64,000 nucleotides of DNA. Source: Epiperipatus broadwayi (taxonomy: Eukaryota; Onychophora; Udeonychophora; Euonychophora; Peripatidae). The notes beneath the pieces were generated by a model. The model was not told the origin of the DNA and did not search any database. It saw only the letters and a program-made list of their open reading frames with translations. Below, one piece after another: positions 23,851 through 37,872 of the stretch (position 1 is its first letter; every line of letters starts with the position of its first letter). Made by a program: the position numbers and the translations under genes. Location of the stretch: contig JAQFVV010006625.1 of NCBI GenBank assembly GCA_028023455.1, positions 124,001 through 188,000 on the forward strand, in the 5' to 3' direction.

Positions 23851-24120
23851 TGCTTTATTTTAAGAATGTGAGTCATGCTATCTGAATTAATCTTGGCTGT
23901 TTTCAAGAATATGAGTTTTTTTTTAGCAAAATTTGTAAAATGATGCTGATTTTGTAGCATCAATTTCCATAAAGATGATAGTTATATTCATAATTGTAAA
24001 CTATCTTATTTGTGTTTATATTTTATAAGTAAATGTGTATACAGGTAATTTTTTATATCACATATGTTTCTAAAAATATATTTATCAAAAACATCTTATA
24101 TAAAATATGTATCATTAAAC
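23845..24120. repeat. Segment shared with 19225-19860
   Basis: Shared blocks: ATTGTGCAAT(A/G)C.TTATTTTAA.AATG, AGCAAAATTTGTAAAAT(A/G)ATGCTG, and TCTAAAAATATATTTA(A/T)CAAAAA. The first copy has an extra stretch of about 350 bp between the second and third blocks. Both copies start immediately after a LINE coding region. It may be LINE 3' UTR or duplicated host sequence. Confidence 0.6.
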
Positions 24121-25210
24121 GTGTTATTTAAAAATAAACAGATTTGATGTGTGTAATAAAAAAAACTTATTTATTTGGTATTTTCCTTAATTCATTAAAA
24201 ATATTATGCTTAGCATGCTTTCAACTAGCATGCAGTCATAATCATAGCAAAAACACTTAAAGCGAAATATGTAATTAATCAAATTAGAAAATTGTAGTGC
24301 ACTAATTATAAAATGTAAGTAAGTCAGTTTAAAGATAATCCATTTTTTTGAACACAGAATGCAGTACTTTTTCATATTTATGGCTTGTATATTATTAATG
24401 ATGTACAAAACTTCTTTGAATGTGTTTCACATCATCTCTTTTCAGAACAGATGATGCTAGCTGCAGTAAAATATAGGTGTCGCATTGTTTGGTTTCATGC
24501 CCTAAAACATAGATTTCACCTTGGCATTGATTTTTGTTTTACTATTTAGGATACCTGTACTGAGTTACTGTCATTGCATGATTAGCTTGAGATAAACCAA
24601 AGTAAACAGCATTTCAAATAGTATTATTGCATACATCTTTGTGTATGACCTGTGGAACCTGCCCTAGAGTTAACTTACATTTAATATTGTTTATTAAGTG
24701 ATTCAGGATAAAATGGGTGCAAAAGATTACTATATATGTTTCTAAACAAATTTTGTATCCATTTTGAGTTATCCCAGGTATATATGAATGTCTTATATCC
24801 AGAATTTATTTTCTGATAGTATGTATTTGATTGTAATTTATGAGAAAAATATTTTAACCATTTTAATGAGCACTCCATGTTTGTTTAATGTTGCATAGGT
24901 CCTTGATATATGTATGTATGTTGTTTTTCCAGAAAGTTTCAAATTTGCATAGGTTGTGATTTCAGTGAAAAATTGGCTTGAGGCCAGAAAAGTTATGTGT
25001 GGTACGGGTTAATGATTCTGGAACTAATAATGACTTGAACATAGGCTAGTTTGTAATTCAAATGATTGTCATCCTGCTAAACATGTCCTATAGCATGGTT
25101 TCACATTTAGTAGTTCATTGAAATAATAACTTCTGAGCAATTTCTTTTTTTATTTCATTAATTTACCTCTATGGGTGCAAATGATGTAGTCATCCATGTG
25201 ATACATATAT
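24121..25210 (-). pseudogene. Possible reverse transcriptase/RNase H remnant
   Basis: The minus strand near 25205-25150 reads MYHMDDYIICTHRG, similar to a YxDD box. Further on (24878-24830), WLKYFSHKLQSNTYY resembles the FxSxKLxxxQxxYS start of a gypsy RNase H. Sequence between them is full of stops. The assignment to an LTR pol is plausible but weak. Confidence 0.4.
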
Positions 25211-27836
25211 AATGTAATGGTCAAAAATTGTCTATCTTGCTAACACACTGCAGAATTCAAACCCTACACATGGAACTCAACACTAGGAAGAGTTGCATCC
25301 CAGAAATGCCAAGTTCAAATCCAAAGGCTAAGCTCCACAACGCCCTCTATGTGATAATGCATCTGATGCTACTAATAATATAACTTCCTTCTGGTGCCAG
25401 TGGTCAGTGAGAAATAAGAGACTCTAAATATAAAATAGTCCTGCGTTCGCTTAACAATGACTTATAGATGTGCCCATGATAAATGTAATATGGTATGTAA
25501 CTTAGATTGCACCCTGGATAAATAAATAAAAGAAATGAATTTAAATATAATATTTATTAATCAGATATTAGATAAATAGTTTTAGTTATATGGATTTGAT
25601 AGCTATAAAAGAAAATAAATGACATTTCTGGTACTTCATACTTGGATTATAATTTATCATGATGTGTCTGAAGTACAGCAACACTGTAAGTAGATGCAAG
25701 CTATGAAAAGTATTAAAGAACTTTGATGACCTAAAACTAATTAAAATTGAAAGGAAAATATTAAATTAAACAGAGAGTTGCTCGTGAATTGTTGAGCTAA
25801 ATTATAAGATAGAGCTACACTGAATGTAATTAGACTTACATATAATAATAATTACTAGGGGAATGTATGGTGGTGCCAGTGAGATATAATGCCCTGGATG
25901 GAGTGCAGTATGTTGATACCACAACTTTACAAAGAAAACAAGTAAAATAATTTGGGGTTTGGATAGGCAGTTTGCCTTTTCCGGGTATCTCTAGTCCTTA
26001 CCCAGCTCAAGCCTGGCCCACACCCAGGAGCTTCGTAACTGTGGAGATGTACACAAAATAATTCCCAAGTGAGACATTCATATTGCACACTATTGAGAAC
26101 TGCAGAGTAAATAGGGGCATGGATTCAACCATTGATGACCTTGAGAAAATAGTAAAGTTTCAACATCCCAGCACATTTGCTAGCACTCACAATTAATTTT
26201 AAAATATATATTCTTAGTAAAAGGGCGGTTCATTAATGAACAGAATAGCTCTCTCTCAAATTTAATATTTTAATAGCCAGCATAATATCAACAAAACTTA
26301 TATAAATAAACATAATTATTTTAATATAAATTATGTAACATGTAAAATAAATATATTTTAAAATCATATAATAAATAGGGAGAGGAATGCATGTTTACAG
26401 TTTAATAAATTAATATGGCAACCAAGCATTTATGAAACTTCCCTACATAACTCACACATGCCTGAAGAGATTAATTAAAATATTTTACATTATAATAAGG
26501 AATTAAAATAAAACATTTTACAGATACATAAAGGAAAATTAACCCAATCAGAAGTTCAACAGGCATTAAAAGAAAATTTAAAACAAATACATAAATATGA
26601 AATATAAGATAAAAGATTAGCTATAGCTTGAAAGTTTCCCAAGATCTCAGGCTAACATTTATTACCTCACTCTGAAGAATCAATCTGTGGGCATTTCCAA
26701 CTTTAATCTAGAGTTCTTGAGCAAGTTTAATTTTCTTTAGGTTTGTAGATTTGTTGTGCATCAGCAGCATTCAGCATGTAGACTTCAAGAGCAGCATTAT
26801 TTGGAGTGGTTCAGTTAGGGTTTGATGGTACAATGACAGGACATCGGATGGTGAGTGATTGACGGCAAAGACACTGGTTCCCGAGGGAAGACAGCCCACT
26901 GTCTTTTACCCCATCATTCTAAGGTTGACTATCTCAAGAATTGATTTAGAAAGTTCACTTACCATTAAGAATCTGTTAAGGTAATTTCTTTTTTTATAAA
27001 ATCTCAAAATTTAAGACTTAAACCAACAAAGTAAACAGGAAAGTCCAATGATGCAAATAAACACAAGTAATCAGAAAATATGAATAATATAAAAAAATAT
27101 ATCAGAATAACAAAATAAACTCTTGCTGTTACAATACGAATAAGACTAGTAATTTTTTATAACAATAATCAATCATCCCTATTTATATGCTCCATCATTA
27201 TACAATTCTAACCCTGCCATAGTAAAATCCATTAATTAAAATTATTAATCAAATTGGAAAACAAGTAATGCACTTTTAATTAAATTTGCTCGTTAACTAC
27301 GTTATCTTAATCTTAATAAAAAAGCTACTAGTGAAACTGGGCCAACATGTTAAAATTAGCCACTATTGTTTTCTTTCACCACCCTCATTGATTTTAAAAG
27401 CAAATGGCATGATTTTGAAAACTAAAGTACAACATTTATTTATATATATTTTTTTAAAATTTAATGTTTAAAATCTATTTATAAGTGATATTATTTTAAA
27501 TTAAATGAAAATAAATATAACAAATGTAATATGCCTAAATAAACAGATTTAAACAAACAAACTTTGAACTACAAAATATTTTTCATAACTCTTAAAATAT
27601 TATTGCAGTATGTGTGTAGTTGAGAAGATGTGACCTACTTTTGTTGTACGAGCATATATACATAAATATACTTGACGATTTGAAAATAAAACAGTTAAGA
27701 CAAATTTAATTGTTATAAAACCCATGGGTACCCCATTAGACATATAAATTTAGACAGGATTTCAGTAAATATATGCAGTACACACACAATATGATAAAAT
27801 TAGGGTTTGGAATAAAGCATGATGGTATGTAAAAGG
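25211..27836. other. No gene seen; scattered short repeats
   Basis: AT-rich with a few GC-richer islands (25250-25400, 25955-26060, 26690-26930) that look like old SINE-like or MITE fragments but lack identifiable ends. A 45-bp block at 26452-26500 (CATGCCTGAAGAGATTAATT...) recurs at 28410-28455. The right part probably includes the LTR of G4. Confidence 0.4.
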
Positions 27837-28083
27837 AAGGCAAGGTGTAACTAAGATTTGCAAGACATATCTTACTGTTTCACATTCCCTTACTATGGGA
27901 AAAAAAATTAAAAAAAAAAATTTTACACTCAGTATTCACTAGCGTATTTTGGATATCCTAAAAAAAATTGACAAGGGGCAATAAGATTTAATAATATATC
28001 CGAATCATGTTTCAATGTTTTTTTAGCAAATATTTTTTTCTACTTATTATTATTTTTATTCATGTGGGTGATCAAAAAAAGGT
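27837..28083 (-). mobile_element. LTR start and polypurine region of G4 remnant
   Basis: CTTACTGTTTCA followed by CATTCCCTTACTATGGG at about 27870-27900 resembles the left LTR end and polypurine tract of G2 (CTTACTGTTTCA then TTTCCCCATACTTCC, 32999-33026). To its left ACACACACAAT(A)TGATA matches G2 32900-32920. In minus orientation this is the end of an internal region, a purine tract, and the beginning of a 3' LTR. The LTR's far end was not found. Confidence 0.55.
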
Positions 28084-28370
28084 GTGAAACTTCTGGCATT
28101 ATATGTCCCTTTAAGTGTTCCATTGTCTTCAAGTAAGTATGCATTTGGGCCACATATGCACTTTATTACATATGTCCCCTGTATTTTTATCCAAGTTCAC
28201 CATCCCTGTGAGGTGAATAAAGAGCCATGGTCAAAGAGAATCATTTCCAGCTTTCCAATATTTATGAACTGCTTGTGTTGTAGCACTTTGATCACACTCC
28301 ATGTGTCTGCTCTTAAAACAGGGTAAGCCCATGCATACTTCGAAAACAAATCATAGGTTACTAGTTGGTA
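28084..28370 (-). pseudogene. Gypsy integrase remnant of G4
   Basis: The minus strand reads YDLFSKYAWAYPVLRADTW, then LEMILFDHGSLFTSQGW (second catalytic Asp) to about 28195. After an internal deletion it continues with the C-terminal end, LKGTYNARSFTP near 28100. The tail matches GTYNARSLIP of G1 and GTCNAQIMKP of G3. The catalytic Glu region is deleted. It lies directly upstream (on the minus strand) of the LTR-like sequence at 27837, as expected for the end of pol. Confidence 0.8.
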
Positions 28371-30462
<2,092 letters not shown>

Positions 30463-30466
30463 TTAC
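30463..30466. repeat. G2 target-site duplication, left (TTAC)
   Basis: TTAC directly before TGTAACGG, repeated at 37869-37872. The match can be read as 5 bp (ATTAC or TTACT) depending on the LTR boundary chosen. Confidence 0.75.
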
Positions 30467-33010
30467 TGTAACGGTCAGAAAACGTGTGACTCGTAAACAT
30501 AGTGCAGAATTCGACCACCATACAGAACAAAAGAACCAGTGAGTAGCAAAGCCAGTCATGGTACTGAGTTCAAACATAGTTTATCGGTTCCACAATACAA
30601 TCCACAAAACAACGCATCTGATGTGAAAATATTTCCTTAGGCACGGTGGTCAGGGATATGCAAGAAATTCATGATTTTATTCTCGAGTTAGCCAATAATC
30701 AAACTAATATTAATTAAACATTCATATTTACATAATCGAGGAAATATTATATAGAATGGGTATCGAATAAATGAAACATAACTGCAGACATATAGTTTAA
30801 AATTATTTATTAATACATTTTAATAAAACATTTATTAATAATATTTAGGGATTCAAAGCTTCAGTAGCGGAATTTGCGACATGATTATATTTTAAAGAAT
30901 ACATTTATTTATTTAGACATTATTTTATATTGAGGATTTCAGTAGCGGTATTTCCGATACTGAAATGTTTACAAAAGGAATACATTTATTTGAAGGCGTA
31001 ATCTAGCTACCTAAAATTCTCGAGTAAGTATTTCTAATGCATGCCTTGGGGAATTTATACCTTTGCAATGCAAGAGTCTAAAGTATGGGTTATAAGAGTA
31101 ATGGCAGACATATATTTATTTAATTAAAATATTTATTTATAACTAAGGGCAAACATTTCTTTGAGAGTGAATTATGCAGATAATGCAGAGGTGGAGTGAT
31201 ATGTTTAGAATAATAAAACTAAGTAAAGGAACACGTGGTACACTTTAGAAAGGCGATATGGAATGGTAGTATATCGAAACTGCAATGTCATGAATGAGTT
31301 TATAAGGATGTCTGGCTGGTCTCTGCCATCGGCCCGATGAAGTAAGGTGTCACATAAGCATAACCAGGGACAAGCGGTCTATGTCGCAGTTTTGCCGGCT
31401 GGATGCATGACATTGTCAAGTCCTACGGGAACACCCATTATGCCCGCTTGTGTAGGACGACTGGGGTTAATTTCAACCCTGAAGAATCCGGAAATTTCAC
31501 GGTGGAATGGGTCATTGCGTCTCTAAAACGTAACACATGTATACTGTATAAACGGTTATGATGAGATTTAAATAGATTTCTGACTTGGCCGTACATTACC
31601 AACATTTACTCAAGAACTCTGGCGACTCTCAAAGAAATGGGATTTTCTAGAATTATTAATTAAATTTAATAAATACAATATATATATAAACTGGGAGTTA
31701 TTACAACTAATATGCCAGCCACTTGCGAAGTAGTAGATCCTGCATTACAATAATGATGCACTGAATGCGTGTCGATTTATATGAAAGGATTAATAAAAAT
31801 TGGACACGCATTCATTGTTTTAAGCGATCATAGATTTAAACTTTGAAATTTGAGACGATTATGAGCATGCAATAAGTAAATAATAACTATAGATAGAATG
31901 TAGATTTGAGAAATACGCACCCAAGAAAGACAGAGTGAGGTAACCTAGATTATTAGAGAAATTTACATATTAAATTAATTATTCAGTTTTAGTTATACAT
32001 ATGGTAGTTTTACATTTTATAATTTAGATAAGTAGTATGAAGAAAAGCTATAGCATATTATTAGACTACTCTAGAGTTTGAACACAGACAGGTACATGTT
32101 TTATAAGAAGTTTTCTGATTCCATTAGTTTAGCAGCAAAAAGTTCACGAGTGGCAAGTCTTTCTTGTATTTAGATATTTCATTTAATTTCACAGCAACAG
32201 CAGCTTTTTCATTTATTTCAGGCAGCAGATCTTCATGGTGAATTTATGACAGGCAATGGAAAATTCAGCATCCGATAGGTCATCTCCCGATGGAGAATAA
32301 TCTAGGTGCTTTACTCGGTCATACCTTGGCAGGAACAAATTATTTTATATTTTTGGAGACTCTCAGTGATCAAGAGCAAAGCTAAAGTTTTAAGTGAATG
32401 TCTCCAGCAAGTGTAAGATGGCCTCTTTTTTATCTTGATCTTTCACATTTTTGTTAAGATATTTTTAGGTTCTACTTAATCTGCCCTGAGGATAATCAAT
32501 GCATTTTGTTGGTTTTTAATTAAAGAAAGCTGCCATTCTATTGTTTACATTTTACATTTCCTAATTACATTTGGGGGAATTTTTCTTTAATTAATCTATT
32601 ATCTATCACTGACCGATGCTTTTAAATTTCAAAAACAAAAAGGGAACATAAGATTATTTTAACTTTTAATTAAATATTACATCAGATATTTTTAGAATTG
32701 TTATTAAACGAAATTTAAACAAAGCAATAAATACGAACTTTATAATCCAAAATAAATGATTAAAATTATACAAAATTATACAACTAAAAAAAATCTAAAT
32801 TATATTATTTTATCCCTATTTATTGCGTTTAATTTGAGATCAAAATGTGTGCGTGTTTATGCTGAGTTCTACATATATTTATACATTTTTAATATTGTTA
32901 CACACACAATTCGATATCAAAAAGTTTAAATTTGGGCGGGATAGACCGGTCAGTGAGAGACGACAGAAAAAGGTGAAACTTAAGATTCGAATACAAATCT
33001 TACTGTTTCA
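30467..33010 (-). mobile_element. G2 3' LTR (2.5 kb)
   Basis: Begins TGTAACGGTCAG and ends CTGTTTCA in plus coordinates, and is nearly the same as 35300-37868 throughout. Since the element is on the minus strand this is its 3' LTR. A purine tract (minus reading TATGGGGAAA) lies directly next to it at 33011-33020. It holds no conserved frame. It differs from its partner by scattered substitutions and small indels, for example a 20-30 bp difference near 31780/36630. Confidence 0.9.
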
Positions 33011-33257
33011 TTTCCCCATACTTCCTGTGAAGAATTAAGGAAAGACAAAGGAGGCAAGAAAGAAAAAAAATTTTACATTACATAATTTAAATACGAAAAA
33101 ATTATTATTTTTTTTTTATAGATATATTGAAGTATAGAAAGCAGAGATTACATGAAGCAACGAACAATTAATATACCTGGATCTAGAATTTATAGTTTAA
33201 TTAAGATGGCCTAATTTGGCCATGTCTGGTTAAAATCATAATAATTAGTTAAACAGA

Positions 33258-33308
<51 letters not shown>

Positions 33309-33575
33309 TTAGAATAGGATTTGTTAGTATAATATATAAAAAAATTTTTTTAAAAGTAATAGTAATTAAAACAATAATATATATATAATAAAATTTCTAT
33401 CTAAAACCATATTTGACTAAAGTACAATCCATTCAACCAAGTTCATTAATCAAGTTCATTTTAATATTTTCATATACGTTTAATCTGTCCTAAGAGTCTA
33501 ATATGTTTACAACCCCGGGTCAGGTGGATAATACCGATCTCTCATCATCGATGACTGCGGCCTTGGGTTTTCTAA
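33011..33575. other. G2 internal 3' region, no gene
   Basis: Lies between gag end and 3' LTR (minus sense). It contains the purine tract and a (TA)n microsatellite at about 33260-33304. No pol remnant was found. Confidence 0.65.
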
Positions 33576-34631
33576 TCATTGCCTTTTATCGGGTGGTTCT
33601 TTGGTCCAATGGTTCAAATCCAAGGTAGTGAGAAATTCAATCATTTCTTCGATGTCTTTTATCCGACTACCTGCCATTAATTGTTGGATGGTTAACGGCA
33701 TACTATGCTGGATGGTCCCTATGATATGTGAATCTGAAAAGGCGAACGTTGTAAGGGATTTAAACCGGTTTGCTTGGCGGAGGAAAAACTGTGTGTGCGT
33801 TTCTTGGGGTATCATCCCATATTTTTCCTGGCAGAGCGTATTGTAGATACCGCTTTGACAATCATTGCTCCAGTAATGCTTCATTAACGCATCTTTGTAT
33901 TTTTCTATGGTTTTAGGCTTCCATCTCACCATATTCCACCAGTCCTTGGCAGATCCCTGAAGATGGTAACTGGCTATCGCTATCTGCTCATATGGCCCTG
34001 TCTTATGAACTTGGAAGAACTTTTGCAAGCTCTGTAAGTGGGCTTGAGGATTTTTTCCTATCTTTCCTTTAAAGATTTTGATGTGGATCATCTTTGCTAA
34101 ATAGCTTTGGTGTCCAGTGTCCATCATCGTCTCTTCTTTAATGCTGACTGCCTTCTCTGGTTCTTGTGGGCCTTCATCGGCTGGAATGAGGTTTCTTTGC
34201 TCATCACACTTTTTCATATTTACTGCACTACCTGCTTGCCGTTCTACTATCATTGGTTCATCTGATCTCTCTGACTTCTTTTCCTTTTCCATATCTTTAA
34301 TCTCTTCTTCCTTTTTACTAGCTGGGGATATTCCAAGATGTTCCTTTATGGCTTCTAATTCTCTCCACATAATGTCTTTAAATTCCTGATATTCTCTAAC
34401 TCTTCTCTTTTCTTCTTCTTGTCTCTGTTTTGCTTCATCTCTTCTTTTTCTCATTTCCTCCTCATACATTTTCTTCATTTCTTGCATATTCTGTCTGAGT
34501 ATTTCCTTAATGAGCTTGAAATTAATGTTCATTGATCCTCTGTATTGTTGCGGAGCTTCCCTTCACTCAGGTGTCGACTCCAAAGCTTCAGATAAATCTT
34601 CTTGCTGTATATCAATATTTTCTGATTCCAT
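33576..34631 (-). CDS. Gag-like protein of G2 (one in-frame TGA near the N-terminus)
   Basis: The frame from ATG 34532 encodes 318 residues. Residues about 10-85 are a highly charged coiled coil (EEEMRKRRDEAKQRQEEEKRR). A linker rich in Glu and Lys follows, then a retrotransposon gag core at about 145-310 with the hallmark LQGSAKDWW (WW at 198-199). The next helices read WKPKTIEKYKDALMKHYWS and THTQFFLRQANRFKSL. There is no Cys-His knuckle. The same frame extends 33 codons upstream to an ATG at 34631, interrupted only by a TGA at codon 23, so the ancestral start was probably 34631. The product would assemble particles that package element RNA. It is the only large intact frame of any element in the window. 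Confidence 0.85.
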
Positions 34632-35299
34632 TTTATTAATATGATTTATTTATTTTATACCACTAGCATTTGACTACTCCCCACCGGTATATTGTCCCTA
34701 TAACACTCTTTTGCTGCCCTCACCTACTCTACATTGCCCTATCTATATTGCTGCATTTAACATATTTAACATATATATTATAGTGAACTACTGGTAACGC
34801 GTCTAATAAGCTATTGCTGTCTATGATATATATATTTGTACTTTAACAAATATTTACTATTGACATATATAACAAGCTTCTGCTGTCTATGCTATATATA
34901 TATAATGGTGTTTTAATAAAAAAATTCAATGCTACTTGCTTTCTCATTTAACGACTGATTACTTTTTTTTCTTGAAATATATATATAAAGCAAAATATTT
35001 CATTAGATCCGAGTATTTTCGTTCCTTCTTAAATTACACACACATCCCTGCTTTCCTTAAATTTGTTATTACGCCTGCTGTCCTTTCATTCACTCGACCC
35101 ACATTATTTCACTCGATTTACTTTTTTTTCATTATTTTTATCAAAACAAAATCGTATATATATAAAAAAATTAGCTAACTCGAGTAACGAACGCTAAAAG
35201 AAATTTATATGTGTTATATTTTGCTCAGGGTATATATGGGTTTTTTGTATCGAAAGATCCACGTTGGAAAGCGCCAAACGCTAAAAAAAAATTTAACTA
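34632..35299. other. G2 internal 5' leader
   Basis: Between the 5' LTR (35300 onwards) and gag in minus sense. Several short (TA)n tracts. A candidate primer site, TTTGGCGCT (minus reading of 35273-35281), lies about 20 nt inside the LTR boundary; it is not a firm call. Confidence 0.5.
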
Positions 35300-37868
35300 T
35301 GTAACGGTCAGAAAACGTGTGACTCGTAAACATAGTGCAGAATTTGACCACCATACAGAACAGCAGCACCATCGAGTAGCGAAGCCACCCATGGTACTGA
35401 GTTCGAACATAGTTTATCAGTTCCACAATACAATCCACAAAACAATGCATCTGATGCAACATTAGTAAATATTTCCTTAGGCATGGTGGTCAGGGATATG
35501 CAAGAGATTCATGATTTTATTCTAGAGTTAGCCAATAATCAAACTAATATTAATTAAACATTCATATTTACATAATCAAGGAAATATTATATAGAATGGG
35601 TATCAAATAAATGAAACGTAACTGCAGACATATAGTTTAAAATTATTTATTAATACATTTTAATAAAACATTTATTAATAATATTTAGAAATTCAAAGCT
35701 TCAGTAAAGGAATTTGCGACATGATTATATTTTAAAGAATACATTTATTTATTTAGACATTATTTTATATTGAGGATTTCAGTAGCGGTATTTCTGATAC
35801 TGAAATGTTTACAAAAGGAATACATTTATTTGAAGGTGTAATCTAGCTACCTAAAATTCTCGAATAAGTATTTGTAATGCATGCCTTGGGGAATTTATAC
35901 CTTTGCAATGCAAGAGTCTAAAGTATGGGTTATAAGAGTAATGGCAGACATATATTTATTTAATTAAAATATTTATTTATAACTAAGGGCAAACATTTAT
36001 TTGAGGGTGAATTATGCAGATAATGCAGAGGCGGAGTGATATGTTTAGAATAATAAAACTAAGTAAAGGAACACATGGTACACTTTAGAAAGGCGATATG
36101 GAATGGCAGTATATCGAAACTGCAATGCTGTGAATGAGTTTATAAGGATGTCGGGCTGGTATCTGCCATCGGCCCAATGAAGTAAGGTGTCACATAAGCA
36201 TAACCAGGAACAAGCGGTCCATGTCGCAGTTTTGCCAGCTGTCTGCATGGCATTGTCAAGTCCTACAGGAGCACCCATTATGCCCGCTTGTGTAGGATGA
36301 CTGGGGTTAATTTCAACCCTGAAGAATCCGGAAATTTCACGGCGGAATGGGTCATCGCATCTCTAAAATGTAACACATGTATACTGTATAAACGGTTATG
36401 ATGAGATTTAAATAGATTTCTGACTTGGCCCTACATTACTAACATTTACTCAAGAACTCTGGCGACTCTCAAAGAAATGGGATTTTCTAGAATTATTCAT
36501 TAAATTTAATAAATACAATATATATATAAACTGGGAGTTATTACAACTAATATGCCAGCCATTTGCGAAGTAGTAGACCCTGCATTACAATAATGATGCA
36601 CTGAATGCGTGTTGATTTATATGAAAGTAAAGTTATTTAGGAAAGTAAATATTAATGAAAATTGGACACGCAATCATTGTTTTAAGCGATCATAGATTTA
36701 AACTTTGAAATTTGAGACGATTATGAGCATGCAATAAGTAAATAATAACTATAGATAGAATGTAGATTTGAGAAATACGCACCCAAGAAAGACAGAGTGA
36801 GGTAACCTAGATTATTAGAGAAATTTACATATTAAATTAATTATTCAGTTTTAGTTATACATATGGTAGTTTTACATTTTATAATTTAGATAAGTAGTAT
36901 GAAGAAAAGCTATAGCATATTATTAGAGTACTCTAGAGTTTGAACACAGACAGGTATCTGTTTTATAAGAAGTTTTCTGATTCCATTAGTTTAGCAGCAA
37001 AAAGTTCACGAGTGGCAAGACTTTCTTGTATTTAGATATTTCATTTAATTTCACAGCAGCAGCAGCCTTTTCATTTATTTCAGGCAGCAGATCTTCATGG
37101 TGAATTTATGATGGGTAATGGAAAGTTCAGCATCCGATAGGCCATCTCCCGATGGAGAATAATCTAGGTGCTTTACTCGGTCATACTTTGGCAGGAACAA
37201 ATTATTTTATATTTTTGGAGACTCTCAGTGATCGAGAGCAAAGCTAAAGTTTTAAGTGAATGTCTCCAGCAAGTCTAAGATGGCCTCTTTTTTTATCTTG
37301 ATCTTTCCCATTTTTGTTAAGATATTTTTAGGTTCTACTTAATCTGCCCTGAGGATAATCAATGCATTTTGTTGGTTTTTAATTAAAGAAAGCTGCCGTT
37401 CTATTGTTTACATTTTACATTTCCTAATTACATTTTGGGGAATTTTTTTTTAATTAATCTATTATCTATCACTGACCGATGCTTTTAAATTTCAAAAACA
37501 AAAAGGGAACATAAGATTATTTTAACTTTTAATTAAATATTACATCAGATACTTTTAGAATTATTATTAAATAAAATTTAAACAAAGCAATAAATACGAA
37601 CTTTATAATCCAAAATAAATGATTAAAATTATACAAAATTATATAACTAAAAGAAATCTAAATTATATTATTTTATCCCTATTTATTGCATTTAATTTGA
37701 GATCGAATGTGTGCGTGTTTATGCTGAATTCTACATATATTTATACATTTTTAATATTGTTACACACACAATTCGATATCAAAAAGTTTAAATTTGGGCG
37801 GGATAGACCGGTCAGTGAGAGATGACAGAAAAAGGTGAAACTTAAGATTCGAATACGAATCTGTTTCA
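35300..37868 (-). mobile_element. G2 5' LTR (2.6 kb)
   Basis: Begins TGTAACGGTCAG at 35300 and ends CTGTTTCA at 37868. It matches 30467-33010 over its whole length. In minus sense it should carry the promoter, but no clear TATA box could be singled out in such AT-rich DNA. Confidence 0.9.
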
Positions 37869-37872
37869 TTAC
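37869..37872. repeat. G2 target-site duplication, right (TTAC)
   Basis: TTAC directly after CTGTTTCA; pair of 30463-30466. Confidence 0.75.

Larger units (their letters stand above)
30467..37868 (-). mobile_element. G2: complete gag-only LTR retrotransposon (7.4 kb)
   Basis: Two LTRs of about 2.55 kb flank an internal region of only 2289 bp (33011-35299) whose sole recognisable gene is gag. TG...CA termini, a 4-bp TTAC target duplication and an adjacent purine tract mark an intact insertion. There is no protease, RT, RNase H or integrase anywhere inside. It is thus a non-autonomous LTR element of the terminal-repeat-with-gag type, presumably mobilised by a gypsy relative. The G4 remnant at 27837-28370 shows the same LTR-edge sequence next to a gypsy integrase. 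Confidence 0.88.

Noticed and set aside
33601-34389. Plus-strand frames opposite the G2 gag
   Set aside because: Antisense shadows of the gag reading frame, with no domain similarity.
35211-37825. Small open frames in the G2 LTRs (35211-35465, 36045-36278, 37619-37825, 32847-33038)
   Set aside because: Not conserved as frames between the two LTR copies and without domain similarity; non-coding LTR.
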